A program made the position numbers and the translations under genes. Below are positions 11,795 to 21,627 of a DNA stretch of 64,000 nt, in pieces; positions within the stretch are counted from its first letter, which is position 1, and the number at the start of each line of letters is the position of its first letter. This DNA is from Lichenostomus cassidix (Eukaryota > Chordata > Aves > Passeriformes > Meliphagidae), in NCBI GenBank assembly GCA_008360975.2, contig CM039210.1, positions 6,202,293-6,266,292 of the forward strand, read 5' to 3'. The notes below the pieces were generated by a model. The model was not told where the DNA came from. It saw only the letters and a list, made by a program, of their open reading frames with translations, and searched no databases.

Positions 11795-12000
11795 AGCTTT
11801 CAGCCAACACAGCTGCCTTTGCTAAAAGCACTGCCATGTTAGGTAATTCTGAGGACCACACTGCTCTATCTAGAGCTTTGACTCAACTTGCAGAGGTTGA
11901 GGAGAAGATAGATCAGTTGCATCAAGAACAAGTTTTTGCTGATTTTTATGTCTTCTCAGAACTACTTGGTGACTACATTCGTCTTATTGCTGCAGTAAAA
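11795..12000 (+). CDS. SNX2: Sorting nexin 2, BAR-domain exon (first visible)
   Basis: SNX2 is a retromer-associated sorting nexin (SNX-BAR) that binds endosomal phosphoinositides through its PX domain and bends membranes through its C-terminal BAR domain. This 206-nt exon follows an acceptor TGTATTTCAG. It starts with the last two bases of a codon and reads [20 protein letters not shown], then the BAR helix with [12 protein letters not shown] and [20 protein letters not shown], ending before a good donor GTAAGT. The FADFY and IRLIAAVK residues fit SNX2 rather than its paralogue SNX1. Five exons in the window join in one frame and give the last 183 codons of a protein of about 520 residues. 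The PX-domain exons are not in the window. No stop or frameshift is seen. Confidence 0.93.
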
Positions 12001-12081
12001 GTAAGTGTTGCTAGGAAAAATGCATAATTTTTGTGTTTAGTGTCACACTTTGCAGTTTGTATATTTAAGGTAAATCACCAA

Positions 12082-12195
12082 GTTGGATGGGGCTTTGAGT
12101 AACCTAATCTAGTGAAAGGTGTCCCTGCCCATGGCAGAGGGGGTTGGAACTAGATGATCCTTAGGTGCCTTCCAATTCAAACTATTCTATGATTC
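12082..12195 (+). mobile_element. CR1 3' end fragment (+) in SNX2 intron
   Basis: AAGTTGGATGGGGCTTTGAG through TGGAACTAGATGATCC to an ATTCTATGATTCC tail is the terminal CR1 3' UTR. It lies just downstream of the exon ending at 12000. Confidence 0.85.
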
Positions 12196-12806
12196 CATTA
12201 ATGTTTGTATGCATTTGCACACTTCATTATGCAGTTAAGACTTCCTGAGTTTTTGCTTGGAATTCCAATAAAGTAAAATAAATGAATTCATGATCAGTTA
12301 TTCCCATGTTAAAAATTGTTGTGACAAAAAATGGGCATGGATTAATAGGATCCAAACAAAATTTAAATGGTGAATATCTTCTAATTAGATCAATGTTAAT
12401 ACCACACTAGTTAGCATGTTGTGCATGTTTCTTTCAGGTAACTGATTTTTACATTATACTCATAAAATGTTTTCAATAACATAATTTGGCTATATTAGAT
12501 AACCAATAGTTTCAGTAAATAAGCAACAAATATTGCTTGAGGATTTACATCTCACTAAAGAAAGTATTCAATTTTGATGTACAGTATAATTAGATTTTGA
12601 CATGGGGAGGGGTTGCATTGGGTTTATGTGGCAAGGTTTTGGTAGCAGGGGACTGCAGGTGTGACCTCTGTGAGAAGAGGCCAGGCACAGCTGGTTCCAG
12701 ACAGCTCCCCAATGGACCCACTGCTGGTCAAAATAAAGCCAACCAGTAAAGGTGGTGATACCTTTGTGAAAACATATTTAAGAAAGGACAAATTGTTGTT
12801 CAGCAG

Positions 12807-12844
12807 AGTGTGTGTGCGTGTGTGCGTGTGTGCGCGTGTGCGCG
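12807..12844. repeat. Alternating (TG/CG)n tract, left half
   Basis: Alternating purine-pyrimidine dinucleotides rich in TG and CG. This is the target site of the provirus: its last six bases TGCGCG are duplicated at 15982-15987. Confidence 0.9.
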
Positions 12845-13110
12845 TGTTGGAAAACACAGTTTTTCCAGCAAAACTCATGCTAACCGAACAGAGCTGAGCA
12901 AGGTTTCAGTGTTCCCAGGCCTCAGTGAAATTCCGACAAGCTGCAGTGGTTGTTTGTCTGAGAATGTTTTGCGGGAAGAATGCCATGAGAAAGATTAGGA
13001 GTCAGGAGTGTTATGAGAAAAGAATAAGGGAGTTAACAAGAGAATTCCTGAGTGTGTGAGAACAGCTGCAGGTGTACGTGTGTATCTATGAATAGAAACT
13101 TCTGTAACGG

Positions 13111-13139
13111 TATATAAGTCTCTCGTTTAGCGAAATAAA
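13111..13139 (+). promoter_or_regulatory. Provirus 5' LTR core promoter and poly(A) signal
   Basis: TATATAAG at 13111-13118 is followed 15 bases later by AATAAA at 13134-13139. The 3' LTR repeats both at 15887-15894 and 15910-15915. They point the same way as SNX2, so they could offer an intronic start or premature polyadenylation. Confidence 0.65.
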
Positions 13140-13207
13140 GTTGGAGCTTACTTTATATCTCATATTGAGAGTGCTGTGAGATTTCCCTCGCGCCGCATCT
13201 CGTTAAA

Positions 13208-13226
13208 TGATGACCTCCGACGTGAT
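13208..13226 (+). other. Degenerate tRNA-Trp-type primer-binding site
   Basis: Two bases after the 5' LTR the sequence TGATGACCTCCGACGTGAT resembles the 18-nt tRNA-Trp primer site of avian leukosis-type viruses. It has a G-to-A change at the third base and one extra T. The change creates an ATG here, so the 97-codon frame that opens at 13207 is likely fortuitous. Confidence 0.65.
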
Positions 13227-13484
13227 ACGGAGCGAGCAACGGACCCTGACAACGGAGTTTTACGACCCGGCTTCTGAGAGCGGCGTGAACGGAGAGGTGC
13301 TAGAGGAGTGCAGCCTCAGCGTGTCGTGTCTTTGCCCGAATTGGGAAAGGTCGGAAGACACAGGTGATTACCTGCCTACCGTGAGGGCTATACTCGGTAA
13401 ACTGCACAACTCTGGCAACTTGCGAGCCTCGATCGAGTGCTTAGACGGTGTTGACCAGGACCCTGAAAACCAGCTGGACCCAAA

Positions 13485-14396
13485 ATGGAATCAGAGGTAG
13501 CCCGAATTTTATTGTTATGCTTTTTAGAAAAGCACGAACTCAGTAGCCTGTTTCATTTGGCTGGCCTGATGGCAGTAGGACAAGGTTATGGATTTTTTAC
13601 AAATCCTATTACAGTATTCAGTGTAACAGAATGGTTGAATTACGGAGCTGTTTTGCTTTTGGACTGTGATAAAATTGCAAGAAAGCTTGGCAAATCATGG
13701 AGTAAAGTGGTAGCCTGCTTACAAATACATGCCACACAGCAAAACTTTACGTGGCTCACGGCGCAGGTGAATTACTGTGCTGCTTTTGATATGCGTAATA
13801 CTTCGGCAGCCACGGCACAGCTGCCAGGGAAACCCCCCCCGCCGGGGAGGGGGGGGGAGAGACTGCTAGTAACTGAAAATACAAAGTTGCTCGATTGGAT
13901 GAAAAGTCTGTTCATGTCTCAATATATCACAGAGTATGGCAATGTTACAACGAAAAACATCTTAGCTGCTTTGTTTGAGAGAGTCACTGTTGGACTTTTG
14001 CCAGAACAACTGAACATTTTGTTAGAACGAGCTCCGATATCGCGGGTAAAGAAACAGAGTAACCAGAACTCATCCCGATGTTACCGAAGTGGGAGTGAGA
14101 GACGCATGCAGAAAAACTGTAGCAGAAAAAGTTGGTGTTTCTACTGTAACAAAGATACTCACAGCACAGAAGCTTGCAAAAACAAAAAGAACAAACAGAG
14201 GGTGACCAGTGACCCGGGAGCAGCGGCGGCCCCTGCCCTGCCCTGCGGCACGCCTGTGGAGGAAGTTGTTCCAGCCGTGGCTTCTGGCCGAATGACAACC
14301 AGAGCGGAAGTCCCAGAGGGTACCCCGGTGGGCGGAGCCGCGAGCCATCCACGCCTCCTTCACTGCCCAACTGTGATGTCTGTGATGAAACTCTAA
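13485..14396 (+). CDS. Gag-like protein of the non-autonomous provirus
   Basis: A 303-codon uninterrupted frame starts at an ATG in strong Kozak context (CAAAATGG). Residues about 1-85 are helical and hydrophobic with conserved-looking Trp and Leu, resembling a retroviral matrix domain. A Pro/Gly-rich linker follows, coded over C and G homopolymers at 13830-13858. Residues about 125-185 may be a short capsid-like part; a normal capsid with a major homology region is not evident. The C-terminal part has a basic nucleocapsid-like stretch with a proper CCHC zinc knuckle (C218, C221, H226, C231). An earlier knuckle at 199-212 keeps only its outer cysteines: S202 and R207 replace the metal-binding Cys and His. 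The tail is Ala/Pro-rich. The frame is open, but whether it makes particles is unknown. Confidence 0.75.
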   Translation: MESEVARILLLCFLEKHELSSLFHLAGLMAVGQGYGFFTNPITVFSVTEWLNYGAVLLLDCDKIARKLGKSWSKVVACLQIHATQQNFTWLTAQVNYCAAFDMRNTSAATAQLPGKPPPPGRGGERLLVTENTKLLDWMKSLFMSQYITEYGNVTTKNILAALFERVTVGLLPEQLNILLERAPISRVKKQSNQNSSRCYRSGSERRMQKNCSRKSWCFYCNKDTHSTEACKNKKNKQRVTSDPGAAAAPALPCGTPVEEVVPAVASGRMTTRAEVPEGTPVGGAASHPRLLHCPTVMSVMKL

Positions 14397-15607
14397 ACTC
14401 TACTGATTGACAGCTTCAGCAGCGAACCAGAACTAACCAACAGCGTTGCCAGCAGAAACAGCCTGAGCAGAATGGAGCAGATCGGCTCTTCCTTCAGCCT
14501 GGCTGCACTGACACCGAGACCAAAGCAATTTACTAATAAAAAAGCATTGTAACAAGATATTATCCTGATAAAAAAGTAATAACACCTTGAATACTAAAAG
14601 CCTTAAATGAAAATTGAATTTTGCTAAAGTATTTGTGTGTATGTGTGAATGTTGTAGGCCTACTGAGAGTGTTTGTTTTTTGAATGCTTTAATGTGTAGA
14701 TGAAGCCTGATTGATGAGAGTGTGATTTTAATTTCTTGAGAGTTTTAATGTGTGAATGAAAACCTGTGAGTGAAGTTATACTGAATAGTTTAAATTACCT
14801 ATTAAGTATCTTTTGATTAAGCATAGATTCTGTTAAAGTTAAGTAATAGTGAATTTAAATTCTATTAAGCTGTAAGTTCTGCTAAAGTTAAAATTCTGTT
14901 AAGTAATATTAAGTGATGTTAATTTTAAATTCTGTTAAGTTTAAATCTTGTTAGAGTTAAGTTGTTAATATCAATTTTAAATTCCATTATAGTTAAGTCC
15001 TAATTGTTGGTTTAAGATAAGAGTTATTAAGTTTTATTAATTTTAGTGATATTAATTTTAAGTTTTAAATTTGTTAGTTTATATTATTATTCACAAAAAC
15101 TTTGCAGTTTTATCTTTATAGTTAAAGTCAAGTAATAATATCTACTGCTTTCGAATATTTCATCTCACCTTATATAGCTATCTACAAAGTGGTAACATGT
15201 TAAGATACTCTTCTTATTGATATTAATCAAAGCTTGTTTATAAGATGTTCTAAGAAAACCCTTCCACTTAGCACCTAAGCTCTGGCCAAGCTTTGGTTCT
15301 AACTGGCTGGGAAACATGCCATGAGTCCAAAGTGTTCTACATCAAAATGTGATCAATTAATTTTCATTTACCAAATTGAGTTTATAAAAGCTAAACCTTC
15401 TTCCAAGTAAACTTAGAGCCCTTGTCCGGAAAAGGTTCTCTAAGCTTTACCTGTGAAGTGAATGTTTTCAGCAATGACAATTTCTAGACCATGGCAACAT
15501 ATCTAACTAGTGAAATTTCCTTAGGTAAATTTATAGCAATTCTAATAATAACAATTACTTACAGCAAAGCAAATTAATCTGATAACAAGACATCTGTTCT
15601 CACAACA
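14397..15607 (+). repeat. AT-rich non-coding internal region of provirus, degenerate TTAAGTT repeats
   Basis: This region replaces pol and env. From about 14810 to 15080 it is built of imperfect copies of a unit like AAATTCTGTTAAGTT. It has no frame of note. It may be filler needed for genome length or packaging, or a decayed unrelated sequence. Confidence 0.6.
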
Positions 15608-15620
15608 GAAACGGGGGAAT
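15608..15620 (+). other. Polypurine tract of provirus
   Basis: AGAAACGGGGGAA followed by T directly precedes the 3' LTR start TGTTGG, the expected plus-strand priming site. Confidence 0.75.
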
Positions 15621-15981
15621 TGTTGGAAAACACAGTTTTTCCAGCAAAACTCATGCTAACCGAACAGAGCTGAGCAAGGTTTCAGTGTTCCCAGGCCTCA
15701 GTGAAATTCCGACAAGCTGCAGTGGTTGTTTGTCTGAGAATGTTTTGCAGGAAGAATGCCATGAGAAAGATTAGGAGTCAGGAGTGTTATGAGAAAAGAA
15801 TAAGGGAGTTAACAAGAGAATTCCTGAGTGTGTGAGAACAGCTGCAGGTGTACGTGTGTATCTATGAATAGAAACTTCTGTAACGGTATATAAGTCTCTC
15901 GTTTAGCGAAATAAAGTTGGAGCTTACTTTATATCTCATATTGAGAGTGCTGTGAGATTTCCCTCGCGCCGCATCTCGTTA

Positions 15982-16000
15982 TGCGCGTGCGCGTGTGCGT

Positions 16001-16034
<34 letters not shown>
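15982..16034. repeat. Alternating (TG/CG)n tract, right half
   Basis: The other half of the microsatellite split by the provirus, starting with the duplicated TGCGCG and running into pure (TG)n. Confidence 0.9.
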
Positions 16035-16693
16035 AAGGAGGAAGTCTAAGAAACAATCCTGCAGACACCAAGGTCAGAGAAGAAGGAGAGGGAGGAGGTG
16101 CTCCAGGTACTTGCAGGTGTTTCCCTGCAGCCTGTGGAGAGGACCACTCCTGAGCAAGTGGATATGCCCTGAAGAAAGCTTCAGTCCTGGAGAACCCACA
16201 TGGGAGTAGGCTCCAGACAGGAACTTTGGCCTGTGGAGAAGAGCCCACGCAGGAGCAGTCCTTGAAGAACTGCAGCCTGGGGAAAGGACTCATGCTGGAA
16301 CAGGGAAAAAGTGTAAGGAGGAAGGAATGTCATAGAGGAACTGTTGTGAACTGACTGCACCTCTTCATCCTTCCTGTGCTGCTCAGGCAGAGGGGAGGTA
16401 GAGGAGTTGGGAATCAAGGAGTGAAGTTGAGCCTGGGAAGAAGGAGGGAGGGGAGAGGTGTTTTAGTTTTTGCCTTTGTTTCTAATCATTCTATTCTGGT
16501 TTTAATTGTCAATAAAATAATCTTCCCCAAGTTGAGTCAGTTTTGCCTGTAATGGTGATTGGTAAGTGATCTCCCTGTCTTTATATTGATTCATGAACTT
16601 CTTTTCATCTTGTTTTCTCCCCATCCTGTTGAGGAGAGGGAATGAGAGAGCAGCTGTGGGTGAGAGTCTGGCAGCCAGCCAAGTGTCAACCCA

Positions 16694-17223
16694 GGGATGT
16701 CTTAGAATTTTATCCAGAAATATCTTTGAACTTGTCAAACTGTTGGGAAAACATTTTTATATTTTATATATTTTCACTCGCATTATATATATAGTTAGAG
16801 TCTATCAAATACACAATAAATAAAAAATGTATACTTTGATTCTACTACCTCCATCCATTGTTAACAAAATATACTTTCAGTTATGTGTATAGTCAATGAA
16901 AAGGTTTGCTAGAATCTGTATTTAGAGAAGCATTTGGGTATTATAGCATTTTACAGCGGTTGCTTTGGTAGTATTTTGATGGGCCAAGGAATACAAAATG
17001 GTTTGGAGCATCAAGGTGTTTGCTCTAAAGAGGCTTCTTGAACTTCCTCTGTTATTTTTAGATGGTATTTAGCTGTGCAAGGATGATGTCAAATTAAATC
17101 TAAGACACAGTGAAGTTTCTTTTGAGTACACTTGTTCCAGTTTTATCCAGAAATAACTTTTTCTAATAGGAATTTAGACAGCTTTAACAATTGCAATTGC
17201 TTAATAAATGCCCATACTTACAG
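16694..17223. other. SNX2 intron, no element recognised
   Basis: AT-rich intron sequence ending in the acceptor CCCATACTTACAG. I see nothing else in it. Confidence 0.5.
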
Positions 17224-17367
17224 GGAGTGTTTGATCATCGAATAAAATCCTGGCAGAAATGGCAAGATGCTCAGGTCATTTTACAAAAAAAACGTGAAGC
17301 TGAAGCAAAGCTCCAACTTGCCAACAGACCTGATAAACTGCAGCAAGCTAAAGATGATATAAAAGAG
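17224..17367 (+). CDS. SNX2: Sorting nexin 2, BAR-domain exon (second visible)
   Basis: A 144-nt exon of 48 whole codons begins [17 protein letters not shown] and ends [11 protein letters not shown] before donor GTAATG. It is the middle BAR helix, rich in Lys, Glu and Gln, with the KKREAEAKL stretch. The phase joins the previous exon (which ends in AAA) and the next (which starts with TGG) with no shift. A TAA-free read-through into the intron is not expected to be used. Confidence 0.93.
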
Positions 17368-19996
17368 GTAATGTCAAGTATTGATATTATTCTGGCAGAC
17401 AGACTTTTTTATTGATTTATTCCTCATTACTGTACTATTTTATAATTTTTTTTTTACAAATCATATATTAGCTATTTTCCATATTTACTGACATTGTTAA
17501 ATGAAATTTGTTTAAAATATGAGATGGGCATAATTGTTACCCATTTTGAGATATGTAAGACAGTCAAGTACTTTCTCTAAAGAGTCTGGGAGATGGGAAG
17601 AGGGTAACATGAACAAGTTTAAAAATGCTTTTAACTGTTGCAGATGACTTGAGTAGTCAGAAGAACATCTCTTGGTTTCTAAGGCTAAAATCTAGCTAAA
17701 AGGACTAATGGAGAACTGTTCTCATGTTTTGCTTACATATATATTTTATTTTTTTAAAATATACACATATTATAATTTCAGTAAAAATCCAAAATGTTGA
17801 CGTTTCATAGATCATACATTTGTTTTAACATGCTTCACTAAGGAGATTGAAGAGGTAGGACAGCTTAATTATTTAACATTATTGTATTCTAGTTATGAGC
17901 CACTATTTTCTCATTAAATAATGGAGAACATCTTTGCAGATTTCAACCTCTTATGCACTTTATTTGGTTGCCTCATTTGTCACTAACTCAAGTTGCTTTG
18001 TTCTTTCTGCACTTCAATATATTTTGCATACAGTGTTGAAGTTGCTCATTAACATGGCTTTCTTATTTTCTTTAAAAAGGCCCTTGTTGACTAGGAAGAA
18101 AAACAGTCACTCTTGTGACCACATTCTTGCTGGTTGGCTCTCTTGATGTCATCCATCCACCATGCACAAGTGAGCTGAAACTCATTGGGAAAACCAATTC
18201 CTGTTTGGAGCAGTAGGAAATACTAAATGACCCTTTCTCACCCTTAATATAAAAAGAATTAGTGATTTTGTTCTTGAAATATATTTTTCCTACTTTATTG
18301 TGTGTTTAGAGAAGGTTGTTAAGTAAAGCCAGAATTTGAATATGCTGGCAGAAAATTATTGCTTCCACTGAAATATATTCAGAGTTGCTGAATTCTTTAA
18401 TACTAGTCCTTTTGACAGAGATATTGAAAAGTGGAAGCCTATCCAGCTTGAGCTTCATCTGTGACTCAGTTCCTTTGTGCAGATAAAAGGTAAAAGAGTA
18501 GTCCTCAAAACAGCATATAAAACAAGGCGGTGATTTTTCCTTGTCAGAAACTGTAAGATGGCAAAATCTCTGAAGTCTTGGGCACCTCTAAGATGCTGTA
18601 ATATGAAGGCACAAGTTATTTCAAAGCAGTCAATCTCTCTTTCCTAGACTGAATTTTATATAGTTTTAGTTATTAGCTAACTCTCTAGGCTGTGCACATA
18701 TTAATGTTTCCCTGAAGCAGATCCTGTTATGACTTATTGCATAACTCCATAAGTATACATCTGAAAAGACATTAAGGGAATTTTGAATAAATACAGACTA
18801 AATACATAAATATCTCAAGATATTTATTTGAATAGATATTCATTACATATCACAACAGTAAGATAACACTGCACCACAAAATGCTCTTGTGATTAAATAG
18901 CACCACTAGATTGCTAGCAGGAATATATTATATTGGTGCATGTTGCTTCCTGGCTGCTTTTATTCTGAGGAAGATAGCTGTTACCAGATCTATTAGCTCC
19001 CATAATTCAGTTAGTATATTGAGATTAACAGATACAGTTGCATTTTTATAATTTCTGTTAGCATGCATATGTCTGAAGTGTCAAGATTATAGCTTTTTTC
19101 ATAATATGCTTACACAGACGGTTTAAATTTAGCAATATAATAGTTACATAAAAGCAGGACCAAAGGAAGGTCTAGTAATAAGATAATACAGCTGGTGATG
19201 CTTTCTTAATTGTGTAGCTGGATGTCTTTTAACATAAAATAAGGATAAACATGACCAAGTGTTTTGTAGTATTGATATTAATGCCTTGTTCCCAGTATGG
19301 CAAAACCCTACAAGCAACTTCACTTCCTCTGAATTTTTCTTCTGTGCTCTAACCTGCATTTCTTTCTTTCTATTTTTTTTTTTAATTCCTGCTGTCTCTT
19401 AAACAATCCCCACTGAGCAAGAGAGCTTGTGTTTTGGCTTGCCTAAACAACATACATTCTGACCAATAAATACATCCCCATTAGCTTGTCACCTGCAGCA
19501 GAAATATGGCAAAAATAATCATTTACTTGACCATAGGCAGGGATGAAGATTTAATAATCTCTTTTGTGGATAGGAAAGTACAGACAACTATTTTTTGAGA
19601 CTTTTTCAGGTAAGAACAGGTAAGAAAGCTTAAAAGTTTAGGTTCCTTTCATAGCAGTGCTTGTAAAGGGAATAGCTAATAAAGATTTAGAGATATTTTC
19701 ACTAAATAATCTTTAAATTTCTTGTTTATTAATATTGCTAATAACAATATTAAGATATTTTTATATTTGGTGTGCAGATAATATTTCCTGAGATATAATT
19801 GTTTTATCTGATGGCATTCTTCTCTATAAATTGTTTTGAAATTACTGTACTGAAACTTTCCCTGAAGTATGTAAAAAAACAAATTGGTGCTTTTCAATTC
19901 TTGAATGACTATCCCTACTATACTAAAAAAAAGTTCAGATACCGATAGACTGAACATTGAATGCAGTCTTCTTTCTGCATGTTTTTCCTTTGCCAG
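17368..19996. other. SNX2 intron, no element recognised
   Basis: About 2.6 kb of AT-rich sequence. I see no CR1, LTR or exon in it. It is the least invaded long stretch of the gene. Confidence 0.5.
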
Positions 19997-20077
19997 TGGG
20001 AGACAAAAGTTCAGCAAGGGGAAAAAGATTTTGAACAGATCTCCAAAACCATTCGTGAAGAAGTGAAAAGATTTGAG
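19997..20077 (+). CDS. SNX2: Sorting nexin 2, BAR-domain exon (third visible), GC donor
   Basis: An 81-nt exon of 27 codons runs from WETKVQQGEKDFEQISKTI to KRFE, after acceptor CCTTTGCCAG. The intron that follows starts GCATGT, not GT. Using the next GT, four bases on, would put a TAG stop in frame at the junction, so the GC donor is the only one that keeps the reading frame. GC-AG introns are a known minor class. Confidence 0.9.
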
Positions 20078-20188
20078 GCATGTATAATTTTGTCCAAATA
20101 AATTATAGTTTTGCTTTAGATAATATTGATATTCCAAGAAAACTTTGTTAAGAGGTTAATTTGCCATAATTATTTACTTTATTAACAG

Positions 20189-20260
20189 AGGGAACGATTG
20201 AAAGACTTTAAAACTGTTATTATCAAGTACCTAGAATCGTTAGTGCAAACACAACAGCAG
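20189..20260 (+). CDS. SNX2: Sorting nexin 2, BAR-domain exon (fourth visible)
   Basis: A 72-nt exon of 24 codons starts RERLKDFKTVIIKYLESLVQ after acceptor ATTAACAG and ends TQQQ before donor GTAAGA. It is part of the last long BAR helix. The KDFKTVIIKYLESLVQ segment is diagnostic for SNX2. Confidence 0.93.
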
Positions 20261-21028
20261 GTAAGAAATTTTGAAATTTTTGTACAAGTTAATATGTTCC
20301 ATATTAGGTTAGTTTAAAAAGGCAGGCTTTAAGTATAGCATTTTCTAAAACATGGAGAATTAACTCTAGTCTGTAATCTATTGCAGAAGAACATCATGGT
20401 TGCTATTTTCCGGCTATTACTGTTCTTGCATAGCCCTAATTCAGGGAGATGGGAAGGGAGTGGAGGACTTATTTAAGTAATACTTTTACTTGTAGGTTGG
20501 AGTAAAATGCATTAAATACATGCCTAGGCTTACTGAAGAGACTTGAATACTCAAATGTTTATCTGCTTAAAAAAAAAAAAGAAAAGAAATACTGAATATT
20601 GTACAGCAATAAAACAACCTTTGGTGACTCGGAAGTAGGCCTGGTTCCCAAACTAATGTCTTTTTTTTACAATCTGGGAGTATAACCCTCTAGCTTTGAT
20701 TTAAAAAAAAAATAAAATTAAAGAAACCCCAAACATCTTTAGAGGTAAGAATGGCAAACTCACCATGCAAACAAATTCTGTATAGCTATATTCTGTACTC
20801 AGTGGGTAAGAATAATTGTTTGCATGAGCAGATCTGTGTGTTTATTACTTCTGTTTTTCTTGCATAATATGATAATGTGAATGGATAATTAATGAATGGA
20901 CAATGGATAAGCATCTGTGTTCTCACTTTGTCCAGTGAAGACAAGGTCATTACAAGAGGAGGAGTATGTGTGGGTTTTTCCAACATTCAGTACTTAAAGT
21001 AAGGTAGCTTTTTTTCCTTCTCTACAAG
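20261..21028. other. SNX2 last intron, no element recognised
   Basis: AT-rich, with A-rich runs at about 20569-20588 and 20701-20712. It ends in a pyrimidine tract and acceptor CTCTACAAG. Confidence 0.5.
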
Positions 21029-21079
21029 CTAATAAAATACTGGGAGGCATTCCTACCTGAAGCTAAATCCATCGCCTAA
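21029..21079 (+). CDS. SNX2: Sorting nexin 2, terminal coding exon
   Basis: Sixteen codons, LIKYWEAFLPEAKSIA, then TAA at 21077. This is the conserved SNX1/SNX2 C-terminus, and the LIKYWEAF start fits SNX2. With the four exons upstream it closes the BAR domain without any break. Confidence 0.93.
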   Translation, partial: LIKYWEAFLPEAKSIA

Positions 21080-21490
21080 AAGAAGACTATTCCAAATAAC
21101 AAGAGACTCTGGCTGTTTCTCCTGGATAAAAACTAAATTCCACACTGAAATCACTTCAAAATAATTCAAATAAACCACTATATATTTTATTAATTAACAC
21201 ATGGTGGTTTTATATACCACAGCATTTTATCAAAAAACTGCATGTTGTGACCCTCTTTGAAGTAGACTGTGGCATGATGTTCTGCAATACAATGCTGAAT
21301 TGAACACTATTGCATCTTAATACTTGCACCAAAAGCAGATATTTTTATTCTTTACAATACAATGTTCTGTAGTATGTTTACCTGATCTTTGAAACAAAAT
21401 TAATTGCATTGATTAATGTTCACCTACACATTCCTGTACAAAATCATGTTTCTGTGATTATGATAATAAAGAAATGGATCTTGTGAAGCA
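21080..21490 (+). other. SNX2: SNX2 3' UTR with poly(A) signals
   Basis: AT-rich sequence after the stop. AATAAA occurs at 21169-21174 and again at 21465-21470. The latter is followed by a T-rich stretch at about 21497-21520 and is the better guess for the main cleavage signal. Confidence 0.6.
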
Positions 21491-21575
21491 TTAAACTTTT
21501 GTTTCTCTAGATATTTTCTAGCATTTTGAAAGTAGCATTTATAACAGATTGAGATTATATCAAAGGCAGCAACAC

Positions 21576-21627
21576 ATAGAATTATAGAATGGTTTGGGTT
21601 GCAAGGGATCTTTTAGAGATCACCTAG
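21576..21627 (-). mobile_element. CR1 3' tail fragment (-)
   Basis: ATAGAATTATAGAATGGTTT is the reverse complement of a CR1 tail. It is cut at 21627 by the ERV LTR. Confidence 0.8.

Larger units (their letters stand above)
12845..15981 (+). mobile_element. Complete two-LTR gag-only provirus with TG...TA ends
   Basis: Two 361-bp LTRs (12845-13205 and 15621-15981) differ, by eye, at one position (G at 12973, A at 15749). The whole is flanked by the exact 6-bp duplication TGCGCG (12839-12844 and 15982-15987). Between the LTRs are a tRNA-Trp-like primer site, a leader, one gag-like ORF, about 1.2 kb of AT-rich non-coding sequence and a polypurine tract. There is no protease, RT, integrase or env, so it must have moved with proteins supplied by another element. 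The 6-bp duplication and Trp primer suggest an alpha/beta-type (class II) relative. The near-identical LTRs imply a recent insertion. Confidence 0.92.
12614..16693 (+). mobile_element. Solo LTR, family A, containing a nested provirus
   Basis: The LTR starts TGCATTGGGTTTATG at 12614 and ends GTGTCAACCCA at 16693, with near-matching 5-bp flanks GGGGT and GGGAT. Its own sequence is 12614-12844 and 15988-16693. The rest is a 3.1-kb provirus inserted in a (TG/CG)n tract, which other family A copies lack. It lies in sense orientation in a SNX2 intron. Confidence 0.85.

Noticed and set aside
13207..13500. 97-codon frame at the start of the gag-only provirus
   Set aside because: Its ATG arises from the mutated primer-binding site, and it overlaps the better-supported gag start in another frame.
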